From an uncultured Oscillospiraceae bacterium (GTDB lineage Bacteria; Bacillota; Clostridia; Oscillospirales; Oscillospiraceae): a stretch of 21,348 nt of DNA. The notes beneath the pieces were generated by a model that was not told where the DNA came from, did no database searches, and saw only the letters and a list, made by a program, of their open reading frames with translations. The stretch spans positions 1-21,348 of the forward strand of contig CAKTJC010000039.1 of NCBI GenBank assembly GCA_934567355.1. The letters are read 5' to 3'. Numbering within the stretch: position 1 is the first letter of the stretch; every line of letters starts with the position of its first letter. This document shows, in pieces, positions 7,595-14,615 of the stretch. A program made the position numbers and the translations under genes.

Positions 7595-9259
7595 ATGGAT
7601 CTATATCCTGTAAAAGCACAGTTTCTGTCCGGTGAAGAAGTTGAGCTTCGCCTTGATACAGATGGACACATCTGTGAATACGCGAAAGTGGCTGTATACC
7701 ATCTGAATGATTTGGTCTATAAGCAAGAAGTTGCTGATTTTATCGGTAATACACTCATTTCTGTTGGAAAATATGATACCACTTTTGCTGGTTACGGTGC
7801 TTCGGTAACGGTATGCACAGGTGACACAAGTATTCTTCTGGAAACAGCTTTTGATGTTGTCGATAACCCCAAGCGGTCTCTCCGCTACGGCTTTTTGAGC
7901 GATTTTACGCAGGACGACGCAGATAACGGTGCTGTTGAATGGCTGAATAAGTGTCATATCAATATGGTACAGTACTATGACTGGTCCTATCGGCATGACC
8001 ATCTGGTCACAGGTCAGGAATTCTACACAGACATGATGGGTAAGCCAATCTCTCGCAAAACCGTGAAGGACAAGATAAAAAAATGCGCGGAGCACGGCAT
8101 GCATTCTATCGCATACGGCGCAATTTACGCTGCCAGCAAACCCTTCTTTGAGAAGCACACAAATTGGGCACTGTATAATTCCTGCCAGAAACCCTTCGTG
8201 TTCATTGATGTGTTTTATATCATGAATATTGCGAAGGATTCGCCGTGGCGGCATCATTTGATTGCGGAGTATAGAAAAGCAATTACGGAGATGGGGTTTG
8301 CAGGAATCCATATGGATACCTATGGCTTCCCCAAAACGGCCTATTCTCATTTGGGGGAAAAGCCGGAACTGATTCGCTTGGATCAGGAAATCCCATCTTT
8401 GATTGGCCAGACCAGAGACGAACTTGCGGGTGCAAATCAAAACCCATATCTGATCTTCAACAATGTTGGCAACTGGCCTGTATATTCCACCGCCGCTGCT
8501 AAGCAGGACGCAGTTTACATTGAGGTCTGGAGTCCCTATGAGCGGTATTCTCATATTGCGCAGCTGATTGATGAGGCAAGACAGCTTTCCGGTGATCACA
8601 GGCCGATCATTCTGGCGGCTTATCTGGAACCATTTCGGAAAGATTCCAGAGAGCGGGCAATGAATGCGGCACGAATTTTAACGGCTGCCATTGTTTCAAA
8701 CGGTGCGTATCATCTGCTGCAAGGCGAAAATCAAGCTGTTCTGACGCAGGGGTATTATAGCGACTATACCCGTCTGAGTGAGAAAGACGCGGCGATTCTC
8801 AGACGCTGCAATGATTTCATGATCCGGTATCTGGATTTGTTCTATGACAAGGAACTAAGAAATGTTACCATGACGCACATGGGCTGGGACAATTATGAGT
8901 ACCAGTGCCCGAGTCATTCTGTCAGTACATATGGTGAAGCAAACAAGCTCTGGCTTACAATCCGGGAAAAAGAATTAAGAAAATGTTTGTATTTTGTGAA
9001 TCTGTGCGGATGCGAAAATGATTACTGGAACAAAGGAAAGGATACTCCCATTCCGCAGGAGAACATAAGAATTGTAGTGCAGGTGGACAGTCCGGTTAAA
9101 GGCGTATATGCAGCGTCACCAGATAGGGAAGCAATGCAGGCTCAGGCAATCCAATATACTGATTTTGAAAGTGATAAGGGGGCATTTATTGAATTTGTCC
9201 TTCCGAGAATAGGATACTGGACTGTCGTATGGATTGATCTGCAGGGAGAAAACATCTGA
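7595..9259 (+). CDS. GH66 family dextranase / cycloisomaltooligosaccharide glucanotransferase-like
   Basis: This is a glycoside hydrolase of family 66, whose members are endo-dextranases or CITases acting on alpha-1,6-glucans with retention of configuration. It has 554 residues. The N-terminal beta domain (about 1-90) precedes a TIM barrel starting at RYGFLSDF (97-104), with the signature MVQYYDWSYRHDHL (124-137). D241 in GIHMDTYG is the likely nucleophile and E310 in VYIEVWSP the likely acid/base. The C-terminal beta domain covers about 450-550. There is no signal peptide, anchor or carbohydrate-binding module, so it is predicted to be cytosolic and to act on imported oligosaccharides. Most characterised GH66 enzymes are secreted. 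The start ATG follows a short GGTGAA, so initiation may be partly coupled to the permease gene. The family is confident. The choice between hydrolase and transglycosylase is open. Confidence 0.85.
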   Translation: MDLYPVKAQFLSGEEVELRLDTDGHICEYAKVAVYHLNDLVYKQEVADFIGNTLISVGKYDTTFAGYGASVTVCTGDTSILLETAFDVVDNPKRSLRYGFLSDFTQDDADNGAVEWLNKCHINMVQYYDWSYRHDHLVTGQEFYTDMMGKPISRKTVKDKIKKCAEHGMHSIAYGAIYAASKPFFEKHTNWALYNSCQKPFVFIDVFYIMNIAKDSPWRHHLIAEYRKAITEMGFAGIHMDTYGFPKTAYSHLGEKPELIRLDQEIPSLIGQTRDELAGANQNPYLIFNNVGNWPVYSTAAAKQDAVYIEVWSPYERYSHIAQLIDEARQLSGDHRPIILAAYLEPFRKDSRERAMNAARILTAAIVSNGAYHLLQGENQAVLTQGYYSDYTRLSEKDAAILRRCNDFMIRYLDLFYDKELRNVTMTHMGWDNYEYQCPSHSVSTYGEANKLWLTIREKELRKCLYFVNLCGCENDYWNKGKDTPIPQENIRIVVQVDSPVKGVYAASPDREAMQAQAIQYTDFESDKGAFIEFVLPRIGYWTVVWIDLQGENI

Positions 9260-9270
9260 AAGAAATATTG

Positions 9271-9296
9271 GGCAGGATGCAGAACAGCGTCCTGCC
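9271..9296 (+). other. Strong intergenic hairpin without T-run
   Basis: GGCAGGATGC (9271-9280) pairs over ten bases (one G-U) with GCGTCCTGCC (9287-9296) around the loop AGAACA. No T tract follows, so it is not a standard terminator. A role in mRNA processing or stability between the two hydrolase genes is possible. Confidence 0.55.
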
Positions 9297-9326
9297 TGAC
9301 GCCAACAGAAATGAGGAGAAAATAAT

Positions 9327-10961
9327 ATGAATTCACCTTGGTGGAAGGAACGGGTATTTTATCAGATATATCCCAGAAGTTTTCAAGATTCAAATAGCGA
9401 CGGCATTGGCGACATTCAGGGCATCATTTCCAGATTGGACTACCTGAAATGGCTTGGAATTGGAGCAATCTGGCTTTGCCCTATATATGACTCTCCCAAT
9501 GCGGATATGGGTTACGATATCCGTAATTATGAGAGCATTATGGCCGAATTCGGTACGATGGAGGATTTTGAACAGCTTGTCGAAGAACTCCATAGACGGG
9601 ATATCAAATTGGTCATGGACCTCGTTGTGAATCATTCTTCAGATGAACATGCGTGGTTTATAGAATCACGAAAAAGTAAGGATAATCCCTATCGTGACTA
9701 TTACATCTGGAGAGACGGCAAGGACGGGAAAGAACCCAACAATTGGTCATCTTTCTTTACGCCATCCGCATGGAGTTATGATAGGACAACGGACCAATGG
9801 TATTTGCATTTGTTCAGCGAAAAGCAGCCGGATCTGAACTGGGAAAATGAAAATATGCGTGCGGAAGTCTATGCAATGATCAATCGTTGGCTCGATAAGG
9901 GGGTGGACGGTTTCCGCATGGATGTGATCAGCTTACTTGCCAAAGCACCGGGGTTGCCGGATGGCGAGGGTGAGGGATACGTGTTCTCAGAACAGTATTT
10001 TGCATTTCAGCCCAAATTGCATGAATATCTGAAAGAAATGCGACAAAGATGCTTTGCGGGACGTGACTGCATGTGCGTGGGGGAAACTACGTTTGTTACT
10101 ACGCACAATGCCAACTCTGTGGTTGGAGATGGACAGGAGCTGGATCTGCTATTTCAGTTCGATATCATGGACATCGATGGTAAGGATGGGAAATGGAATG
10201 TTATTCTCTTTGATTTGCTGAAGCTAAAGCAGATTATTTCCAGTTGGCAAAAAGCGATTGACTGGAATACGTTGTTCTGGGGTAACCATGACCAGCCGAG
10301 GGCAGTGTCCCGATTCGGCTCAACTGAGACAGAAGAACTGCGCGTACAAAGTGCAAAAATGCTTGCAACAGCCATGTATCTGATGCGAGGAACACCGTTC
10401 ATTTATCAAGGCGAAGAAATCGGAATGACGAACTATCCATTTGTATCGCCGGATGAACTGCGGGATGTGGAGAGTATCAATCTGCTCCATGAGGCGGAAA
10501 AGGAAGGCAATCGCGCATGGGCATGGAACGGTGTTCTTCATAAGGGACGGGACAATGCCAGAACACCCGTCCAGTGGGATAGTACAGACAATGCCGGTTT
10601 CACAACGGGGAAACCTTGGATTCAGGTAAACCCAAACTACAAACAAATCAATGTAGAGAATGCAGCAGAAGATTCAGATTCCATTCTGCACCATTATAGG
10701 AAGCTGATTGCGCTGCGAAATGGTAATGACATTCTCAAATACGGTGATTTTGAAATGCTCCACCCATCTCATGAGAAGCTGTTTATATATCGGCGTGAGT
10801 ATGAGGCTGGTAGCGTAATTGTTTGCTGTAATTTTGCTAACGAGCAAATTGCGTTGCCTCAGGGTATATCCGGTACGATAATCTTAGGGTCCTTACACAC
10901 GAAAAATATGCTTGGCCCATATGGTTTTTCCGTTTTTAGTTCGCAAAAGCCTAAATTGTAA
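9327..10961 (+). CDS. dexB: GH13 oligo-1,6-glucosidase / glucan 1,6-alpha-glucosidase (DexB-like)
   Basis: This cytosolic exo-acting alpha-glucosidase of family GH13 (subfamily 31 type) releases glucose from the non-reducing end of isomaltooligosaccharides. It has 544 residues. The (beta/alpha)8 barrel has the four family regions: DLVVNHSS (98-105), GFRMDVI (195-201, nucleophile D199), GETTF (acid/base E253) and GNHDQ (H321, D322). V200, next to the nucleophile, is the known marker of alpha-1,6 over alpha-1,4 preference in oligo-1,6-glucosidases. The C-terminal beta domain covers about 470-540. No signal peptide is seen. ATG 9327 has GAGGAG upstream. It is the last gene of the operon, 67 bases after GH66, and completes intracellular breakdown. 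The symbol refers to the streptococcal homologue type. Trehalose-6-phosphate hydrolase is a less likely alternative given the context. Confidence 0.88.
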   Translation: MNSPWWKERVFYQIYPRSFQDSNSDGIGDIQGIISRLDYLKWLGIGAIWLCPIYDSPNADMGYDIRNYESIMAEFGTMEDFEQLVEELHRRDIKLVMDLVVNHSSDEHAWFIESRKSKDNPYRDYYIWRDGKDGKEPNNWSSFFTPSAWSYDRTTDQWYLHLFSEKQPDLNWENENMRAEVYAMINRWLDKGVDGFRMDVISLLAKAPGLPDGEGEGYVFSEQYFAFQPKLHEYLKEMRQRCFAGRDCMCVGETTFVTTHNANSVVGDGQELDLLFQFDIMDIDGKDGKWNVILFDLLKLKQIISSWQKAIDWNTLFWGNHDQPRAVSRFGSTETEELRVQSAKMLATAMYLMRGTPFIYQGEEIGMTNYPFVSPDELRDVESINLLHEAEKEGNRAWAWNGVLHKGRDNARTPVQWDSTDNAGFTTGKPWIQVNPNYKQINVENAAEDSDSILHHYRKLIALRNGNDILKYGDFEMLHPSHEKLFIYRREYEAGSVIVCCNFANEQIALPQGISGTIILGSLHTKNMLGPYGFSVFSSQKPKL

Positions 10962-11052
10962 GTATCAGAATGTCAATTCCCCGGGACCGCACCACCAGGC
11001 GGCTTTGGGACTTTCGGCCTAGGAAACATATACTCACCGGGCGTACATAAGA

Positions 11053-11095
11053 AAAGCCGGTGTGTCGAGAATCAATCGCGACACACCGGCTTTTT
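11053..11095. terminator. Bidirectional terminator closing the sugar operon
   Basis: A perfect 15-base stem, 11053-11067 with 11079-11093, has an 11-base loop. T-runs lie on the right (plus) and, by complement, AAAA on the left (minus). It sits between the 3' end of the rightward sugar operon and the 3' end of the leftward small gene, so it can stop both. Confidence 0.92.
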
Positions 11096-11101
11096 GCCAA
11101 G

Positions 11102-11347
11102 TTAATCTTCCATTCCGTGAAGCACAGTACCCTTTAGGTAACGTTCCATTTCCCCAGACACTACCAGCCCGGCATACTCCATCGGAGCATGGTAAATTAG
11201 CCAGTCTAGGTCAGTCATTTGGCTATTTGTGACATTGTAAAAGTTTTCCACTTCTTCGCAGTCGATTGTAAGAACGGAACCATCACTGTAAGTGAGTTCC
11301 ACGGAATTGGTATCCATATTATAGAAGCCATGAAGTAGTTTAAGCAT
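11102..11347 (-). CDS. Small DUF6061-like protein, copy A
   Basis: This is an 81-residue protein of unknown function. It is clearly a paralogue of the 83-residue product at 20771-21022. Shared positions include DT at 12-13, VE near 16-17, the YxDGSxxxIDC block (20-30), WLxYxAPxxY (49-58) and GxxxxYL (65-71). I associate this pattern with the DUF6061 group of small Clostridia proteins, from memory and not verified. No membrane segment, signal peptide or known catalytic motif is seen. The short beta-rich N-half with one conserved Cys suggests a small soluble fold. The ATG has GGGAG upstream. The gene lies between the bidirectional terminator and the lysS terminator, so it is a single-gene unit. 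Confidence 0.8.
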   Translation of the reverse strand: MLKLLHGFYNMDTNSVELTYSDGSVLTIDCEEVENFYNVTNSQMTDLDWLIYHAPMEYAGLVVSGEMERYLKGTVLHGMED

Positions 11348-11367
11348 AATGTGTTCTCTCCCTTTTA

Positions 11368-11396
11368 ATTGTGAAATTCAATAAAAGTCTATGCAA
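11368..11396 (-). promoter_or_regulatory. Possible promoter of small gene copy A
   Basis: On the minus strand TTGCAT (11396-11391) and CACAAT (11373-11368) have a 17-base spacer. The -10 box is weak. It lies directly after the lysS terminator hairpin and about 20 bases before the start codon of the small gene. Confidence 0.35.
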
Positions 11397-11430
11397 AAGC
11401 CGTCTGAACTCTCCAAAGAATTCAGACGGC
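11395..11430 (-). terminator. Terminator of the greA-lysS operon
   Basis: GCCGTCTGAA (11399-11408) and TTCAGACGGC (11421-11430) form a ten-base stem with a 12-base loop. On the minus strand the stem is followed by TTTTGC, a short but adequate T-run. Confidence 0.7.
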
Positions 11431-11479
11431 CCTCATTTTGACACCACTCTTTGCTTGCCGCCTGATCTATCTGTATTCA

Positions 11480-11507
11480 TTGGCGTAAGCTTGGCGTAAT
11501 ATGGCGC
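11480..11507. repeat. Tandem 11-base repeat TTGGCGTAA near lysS 3' end
   Basis: TTGGCGTAA occurs at 11480-11488 and again at 11491-11499, with a degenerate third unit (ATGGCG) at 11501-11506. The period of 11 equals roughly one helical turn. It is in the untranslated 3' region of lysS, near the change in base composition between the sugar locus and the housekeeping genes. Function unknown. Confidence 0.5.
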
Positions 11508-11542
11508 TTTTAAGGACTTGAGAATGGGAGAAACTCTAACTT

Positions 11543-13480
11543 TTAGTACATCTTCGCACCAGCGGGAATATGATTATCCAGCATGATAAGATGCAACTTT
11601 TCCTCGCCTTTTTCGTGGTGAACGGCACTAATCAGCATCCCGCAGGAGTCAATCCCCATCATGGGCCTGGGGGGCAGGTTGGTGATGGCGAGAAGCGTCT
11701 TGCCCACCAGTTCTTCCGGCTCATAGTAAGCATGAATGCCGCTCAAAATCGTCCGATTTGTGCCTGTTCCGTCGTCCAAAGTGAACTTTAAGAGCTTCTT
11801 GGACTTCTTCACAGCCTCGCATTCCAGGACCTTCACGGCACGGAAATCGCTCTTGGAAAAGGTGTCGAAGTCTACAAAGTCCGCAAACAGCGGCTCAATT
11901 TCCACATTGGAAAAGTCAATTTTTTCCTCGACCTTGGCGGGAGCGGAAACTGCCTCATTTTCCAACTTTTCGGCGGGCTTTTCCGCCTTGGGTAGGTCCG
12001 TGGGCTTCATGGTGGGGAAGAGCAAAACGTCCCGGATAGAGGCGGAATCGGTCAGAAGCATCACCAGGCGGTCAACGCCGAAGCCCAGACCGCCCGTGGG
12101 GGGCAGACCGTATTCCAGGGCGGTGACGTAATCGTAGTCCACCTGTGCCTTGGAGTTGGGGTCGAGAGCCAGCCGGTCGGCCACCTGCTTTTCAAAGCGG
12201 CCCTTCTGGTCGATGGGGTCGTTGAGCTCGGAGAAGGCGTTGCCGAACTCCGTGGCGTTGATGAAGTATTCAAACCGCTCGGTAAAGGCAGGGTCATTGG
12301 GCTTGCGCTTGGCAAGGGGGCTGATTTCCACGGGGTAGTCATAGATGAAGGTGGGCTGAATCAGCTTCTCCTCCACAAAGGCATCAAAGAACTCGGCCAG
12401 GATGGCACCCTTGGTGGGAATTTCGGGCAGCTCCACCTTGTGAGCCTTGGCGACCTCAATAGCCTCGGCATCGGAGTGAATCTCGTTAAAGTCCACGCCG
12501 GAGTACTTCTTCACCGCGTCAATCATGGTCAGTCGCTCCCAGTGGCTCAGGTCAATGGGGGTGCCCTGGTAGGAAATCTGGAGGGTGCCGCGAACGCGCA
12601 TGGTCACTTCCTTCATCATTTCCTCCACCAAATCCATCATGCCATGGAAATCGGTGTAAGCCTGGTACAGCTCGATGGTGGTAAATTCGGGGTTATGGGT
12701 GGGATCCATGCCCTCATTTCGGAAGATGCGGCCAACCTCATACACCCGGTCCATGCCGCCCACGATAAGCCGCTTCAGGTACAACTCGGTCTCAATGCGC
12801 AGCACCATATCCAGGTTCAGGGTGTTGTGATGGGTATAGAAGGGGCGGGCGGAAGCGCCAATTTCAAAGGGGGTCAGGATGGGGGTATCCACTTCCAGGA
12901 AGCCCTTGCTGTCCAGGAAATGACGCAGCTGGCGCAGAATCAGGCTGCGCTTGACGAAGGTGTCCTTCACTTCGGGATTCACAATCAGGTCAACGTAGCG
13001 CTGACGGTAGCGCACTTCCCGGTCGGTCAGGCCCTTGAACTTATTGGGCAGGGGCAGCAGGGACTTGCTCAGCAGGACGATAGACTTGGCGCGGATGGAG
13101 ATTTCCTCGGTCTGGGTCTTGAAGACCTGACCCTCCACGCCCACGATGTCGCCGATGTCGTTCTTTTTGAAGCGGTTATATTCTTCCTCGCCCATTTCGT
13201 CAATCTTGACGAAAATCTGGATTTTGCCGGTGCCGTCCTGCAAGTCGCAGAACATAACCTTGCCCTGGCCACGCTTGCTCATGAGACGACCGGCAACCCG
13301 GACATTTCTGCCCTCGAAGGCATCATAGTCCCCCTTGATAGAAGCAGCGTCGGCGTTAAAATCGAACTTGGTCTGCTGGAAGGGGTCGCGTCCCTCGGCC
13401 TGCAATGCCGCCAGCTTCTCCCGGCGAATCTGCATCTGGTCGTTGAGGGACAGCTCCTGCTGGGGTACAAACTTTGCCAT
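11543..13480 (-). CDS. lysS: Class II lysyl-tRNA synthetase with C-terminal tRNA-binding domain
   Basis: This enzyme charges tRNA-Lys with lysine. It has 645 residues against about 490-500 for a usual bacterial LysRS. The anticodon-binding OB fold (about 58-140) is followed by the class II core: motif 2 (YEVGRIFRNEGMDPTHNPEF, 247-266) and motif 3 with GLPPTGGLGFGVDRL (458-472). After a charged Ala/Glu/Lys/Pro-rich linker (about 497-525), residues about 538-645 form an EMAPII/Trbp111-type tRNA-binding domain (SGIHAYYEPEELVGK, NLPPRPMMGIDSCGML). This module, known from MetRS C-termini, raises tRNA affinity. The start is 2 bases past the greA stop, with GGGAGGG inside the last greA codons, so the pair is translationally coupled. 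No T-box leader is present. Confidence 0.96.
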   Translation of the reverse strand: MAKFVPQQELSLNDQMQIRREKLAALQAEGRDPFQQTKFDFNADAASIKGDYDAFEGRNVRVAGRLMSKRGQGKVMFCDLQDGTGKIQIFVKIDEMGEEEYNRFKKNDIGDIVGVEGQVFKTQTEEISIRAKSIVLLSKSLLPLPNKFKGLTDREVRYRQRYVDLIVNPEVKDTFVKRSLILRQLRHFLDSKGFLEVDTPILTPFEIGASARPFYTHHNTLNLDMVLRIETELYLKRLIVGGMDRVYEVGRIFRNEGMDPTHNPEFTTIELYQAYTDFHGMMDLVEEMMKEVTMRVRGTLQISYQGTPIDLSHWERLTMIDAVKKYSGVDFNEIHSDAEAIEVAKAHKVELPEIPTKGAILAEFFDAFVEEKLIQPTFIYDYPVEISPLAKRKPNDPAFTERFEYFINATEFGNAFSELNDPIDQKGRFEKQVADRLALDPNSKAQVDYDYVTALEYGLPPTGGLGFGVDRLVMLLTDSASIRDVLLFPTMKPTDLPKAEKPAEKLENEAVSAPAKVEEKIDFSNVEIEPLFADFVDFDTFSKSDFRAVKVLECEAVKKSKKLLKFTLDDGTGTNRTILSGIHAYYEPEELVGKTLLAITNLPPRPMMGIDSCGMLISAVHHEKGEEKLHLIMLDNHIPAGAKMY

Positions 13481-13482
13481 CT

Positions 13483-13959
13483 TTAGCCCTCCCGGGTGAC
13501 TTCGATCACCTTCATGCTGAAGGAACCGGCAGGGGCGTTGACGACAAACTTCTCACCGGCAGCCTTGCCCACGATGGCGCGGCCAAAGGGAGAGTCGTCG
13601 GACAGCCGGAACTCCATGGGGTTAGCTTCCTGGGAACCGGTAATGCGGTAGGTGGTGCGCTTGCCGTTCTCGTCCTCGACGACCACGGTGCAGCCCAGAC
13701 CCACACGGCCGGTGGCCTCGTTCTCATCCTCGATGATGGTAGCGTGGGACAGCACGTCCTCGATTTCGGCAATGCGGCCATAGAGCTTTGCCTGCTCGTT
13801 CTTGGCGGCATCATACTCGGAGTTTTCGGACAAGTCGCCGTAGGAGCGGGCTTCTGCGATCATGGCAGCAACCTCGCGCTCCCGGGTGGTCTTCAGGTAG
13901 TTCAGTTCCTTTTCCAGGTCTGCCAGACGCAGGCTTGTGATTTTGTATTCCTTGGCCAT
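13483..13959 (-). CDS. greA: Transcription elongation factor GreA
   Basis: GreA binds the secondary channel of RNA polymerase and stimulates cleavage of backtracked transcripts. The length of 158 residues is normal. The N-terminal coiled coil (about 8-76) carries the acidic tip GDLSENSEYDAAK (41-53), with D42 and E45 as the metal-coordinating residues. The C-terminal FKBP-like domain (about 82-158) contains SPFGRAIVGKAAGE. The ATG has AAGGA 11 bases upstream. It is the first gene of the leftward greA-lysS operon, a common arrangement in Firmicutes. Its high-GC codon use contrasts with the sugar locus to the left. Confidence 0.97.
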   Translation of the reverse strand: MAKEYKITSLRLADLEKELNYLKTTREREVAAMIAEARSYGDLSENSEYDAAKNEQAKLYGRIAEIEDVLSHATIIEDENEATGRVGLGCTVVVEDENGKRTTYRITGSQEANPMEFRLSDDSPFGRAIVGKAAGEKFVVNAPAGSFSMKVIEVTREG

Positions 13960-14004
13960 ATTTCAAAATCCTTTCTTCGGATAAAAATATCCATAGTCTT
14001 TGAT

Positions 14005-14033
14005 ATTATATCGGTATTTTTTCCCTACGTCAA
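14005..14033 (-). promoter_or_regulatory. Promoter of greA-lysS
   Basis: On the minus strand TTGACG (14033-14028) and TATAAT (14010-14005) have a 17-base spacer. The start would be near 13998, giving a leader of about 39 bases. It lies immediately downstream of the terminator of the preceding leftward unit. Confidence 0.75.
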
Positions 14034-14035
14034 GA

Positions 14036-14067
14036 AGAAACCCCCGGAATTTCGGAAAATTCCGGGG
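14036..14067 (-). terminator. Terminator of the ParB-fold / kinase-like unit
   Basis: An 11-base stem, 14042-14052 with 14057-14067, closes a CGGA tetraloop. On the minus strand it is followed by GTTTCTTCTT. It lies 17 bases past the stop of the kinase-like gene. Confidence 0.8.
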
Positions 14068-14084
14068 AGGCGAAACAGCATATT

Positions 14085-14615
14085 TTACAGTGCGAGAATT
14101 TCTTCCGCGATTTCCTCCGGCGTTTTGCCGTCGGTCGAAATCTTTACGGTATTGAGCCTTTGATACAGGGGGAGTCTGGGAATGCTTCTGGAGAGAATGC
14201 CCGCGTCCCGCACGCCTGCGGCGATGTCTGCCTCCAGCTGCCTGCGCAGGGTCTGCGCGCTGCATATCAGAGAGATCGGATGGATGCGGCATGCTCCCGC
14301 GTCGATATTTTCCAGAATGGATTCAAGGATGGACTGCTCATGCATGACCCAGCAGAAGATCACATGTTCGTAAGCAGAGCAGCGGAGGAACTGGTTTAGC
14401 AGAAAGCAGATATTTTGCATGACCATCTGCTTCGTTTCCTCCGTCACCTGAAACGGATGAGCGTCCCAGCACCAATCCCCATCCAGAAAGACACTGTTTT
14501 CAAGCTTCTGCTGCAATGCCCGACATACCGTGGTTTTCCCGATGCCCATGGTGCCGCCGATCAGATAAAGGTTTTTCAGCTTAGGCTCTTTCGAAATATG
14601 CATCGCAGAATCCAT
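14085..14615 (-). CDS. P-loop kinase-like protein (nucleoside/shikimate kinase-type AAA domain)
   Basis: This is a small P-loop NTPase, 176 residues from the preferred start, of the AAA_18/AAA_33 or nucleotide-kinase-like type. The substrate is not known. Walker A GGTMGIGKTT is at about residues 20-29, followed by an LDGDWCW motif where many small-molecule kinases hold a substrate-binding Asp. An FCWVMHEQ stretch near the middle could correspond to a Walker B/LID region. The C-terminus TDGKTPEEIAEEILAL is the tail often seen in such kinases. ATG 14615 is chosen because AGGA lies 8 bases upstream. ATGs at 14630 and 14603 are alternatives. The gene overlaps the 3' end of the ParB-fold gene by about 35 bases, indicating coupled translation and probably a shared function. 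Confidence 0.75.
   Translation of the reverse strand: MDSAMHISKEPKLKNLYLIGGTMGIGKTTVCRALQQKLENSVFLDGDWCWDAHPFQVTEETKQMVMQNICFLLNQFLRCSAYEHVIFCWVMHEQSILESILENIDAGACRIHPISLICSAQTLRRQLEADIAAGVRDAGILSRSIPRLPLYQRLNTVKISTDGKTPEEIAEEILAL

Noticed and set aside
12440..13486. Long plus-strand open frame of 348 codons
   Set aside because: It is antisense to lysS. Its repetitive Val/His/Gln/Leu-rich product is typical of shadow frames.
13481..14040. T-box riboswitch upstream of lysS
   Set aside because: lysS starts 2 bases after greA and the greA leader is short, so no T-box fits.
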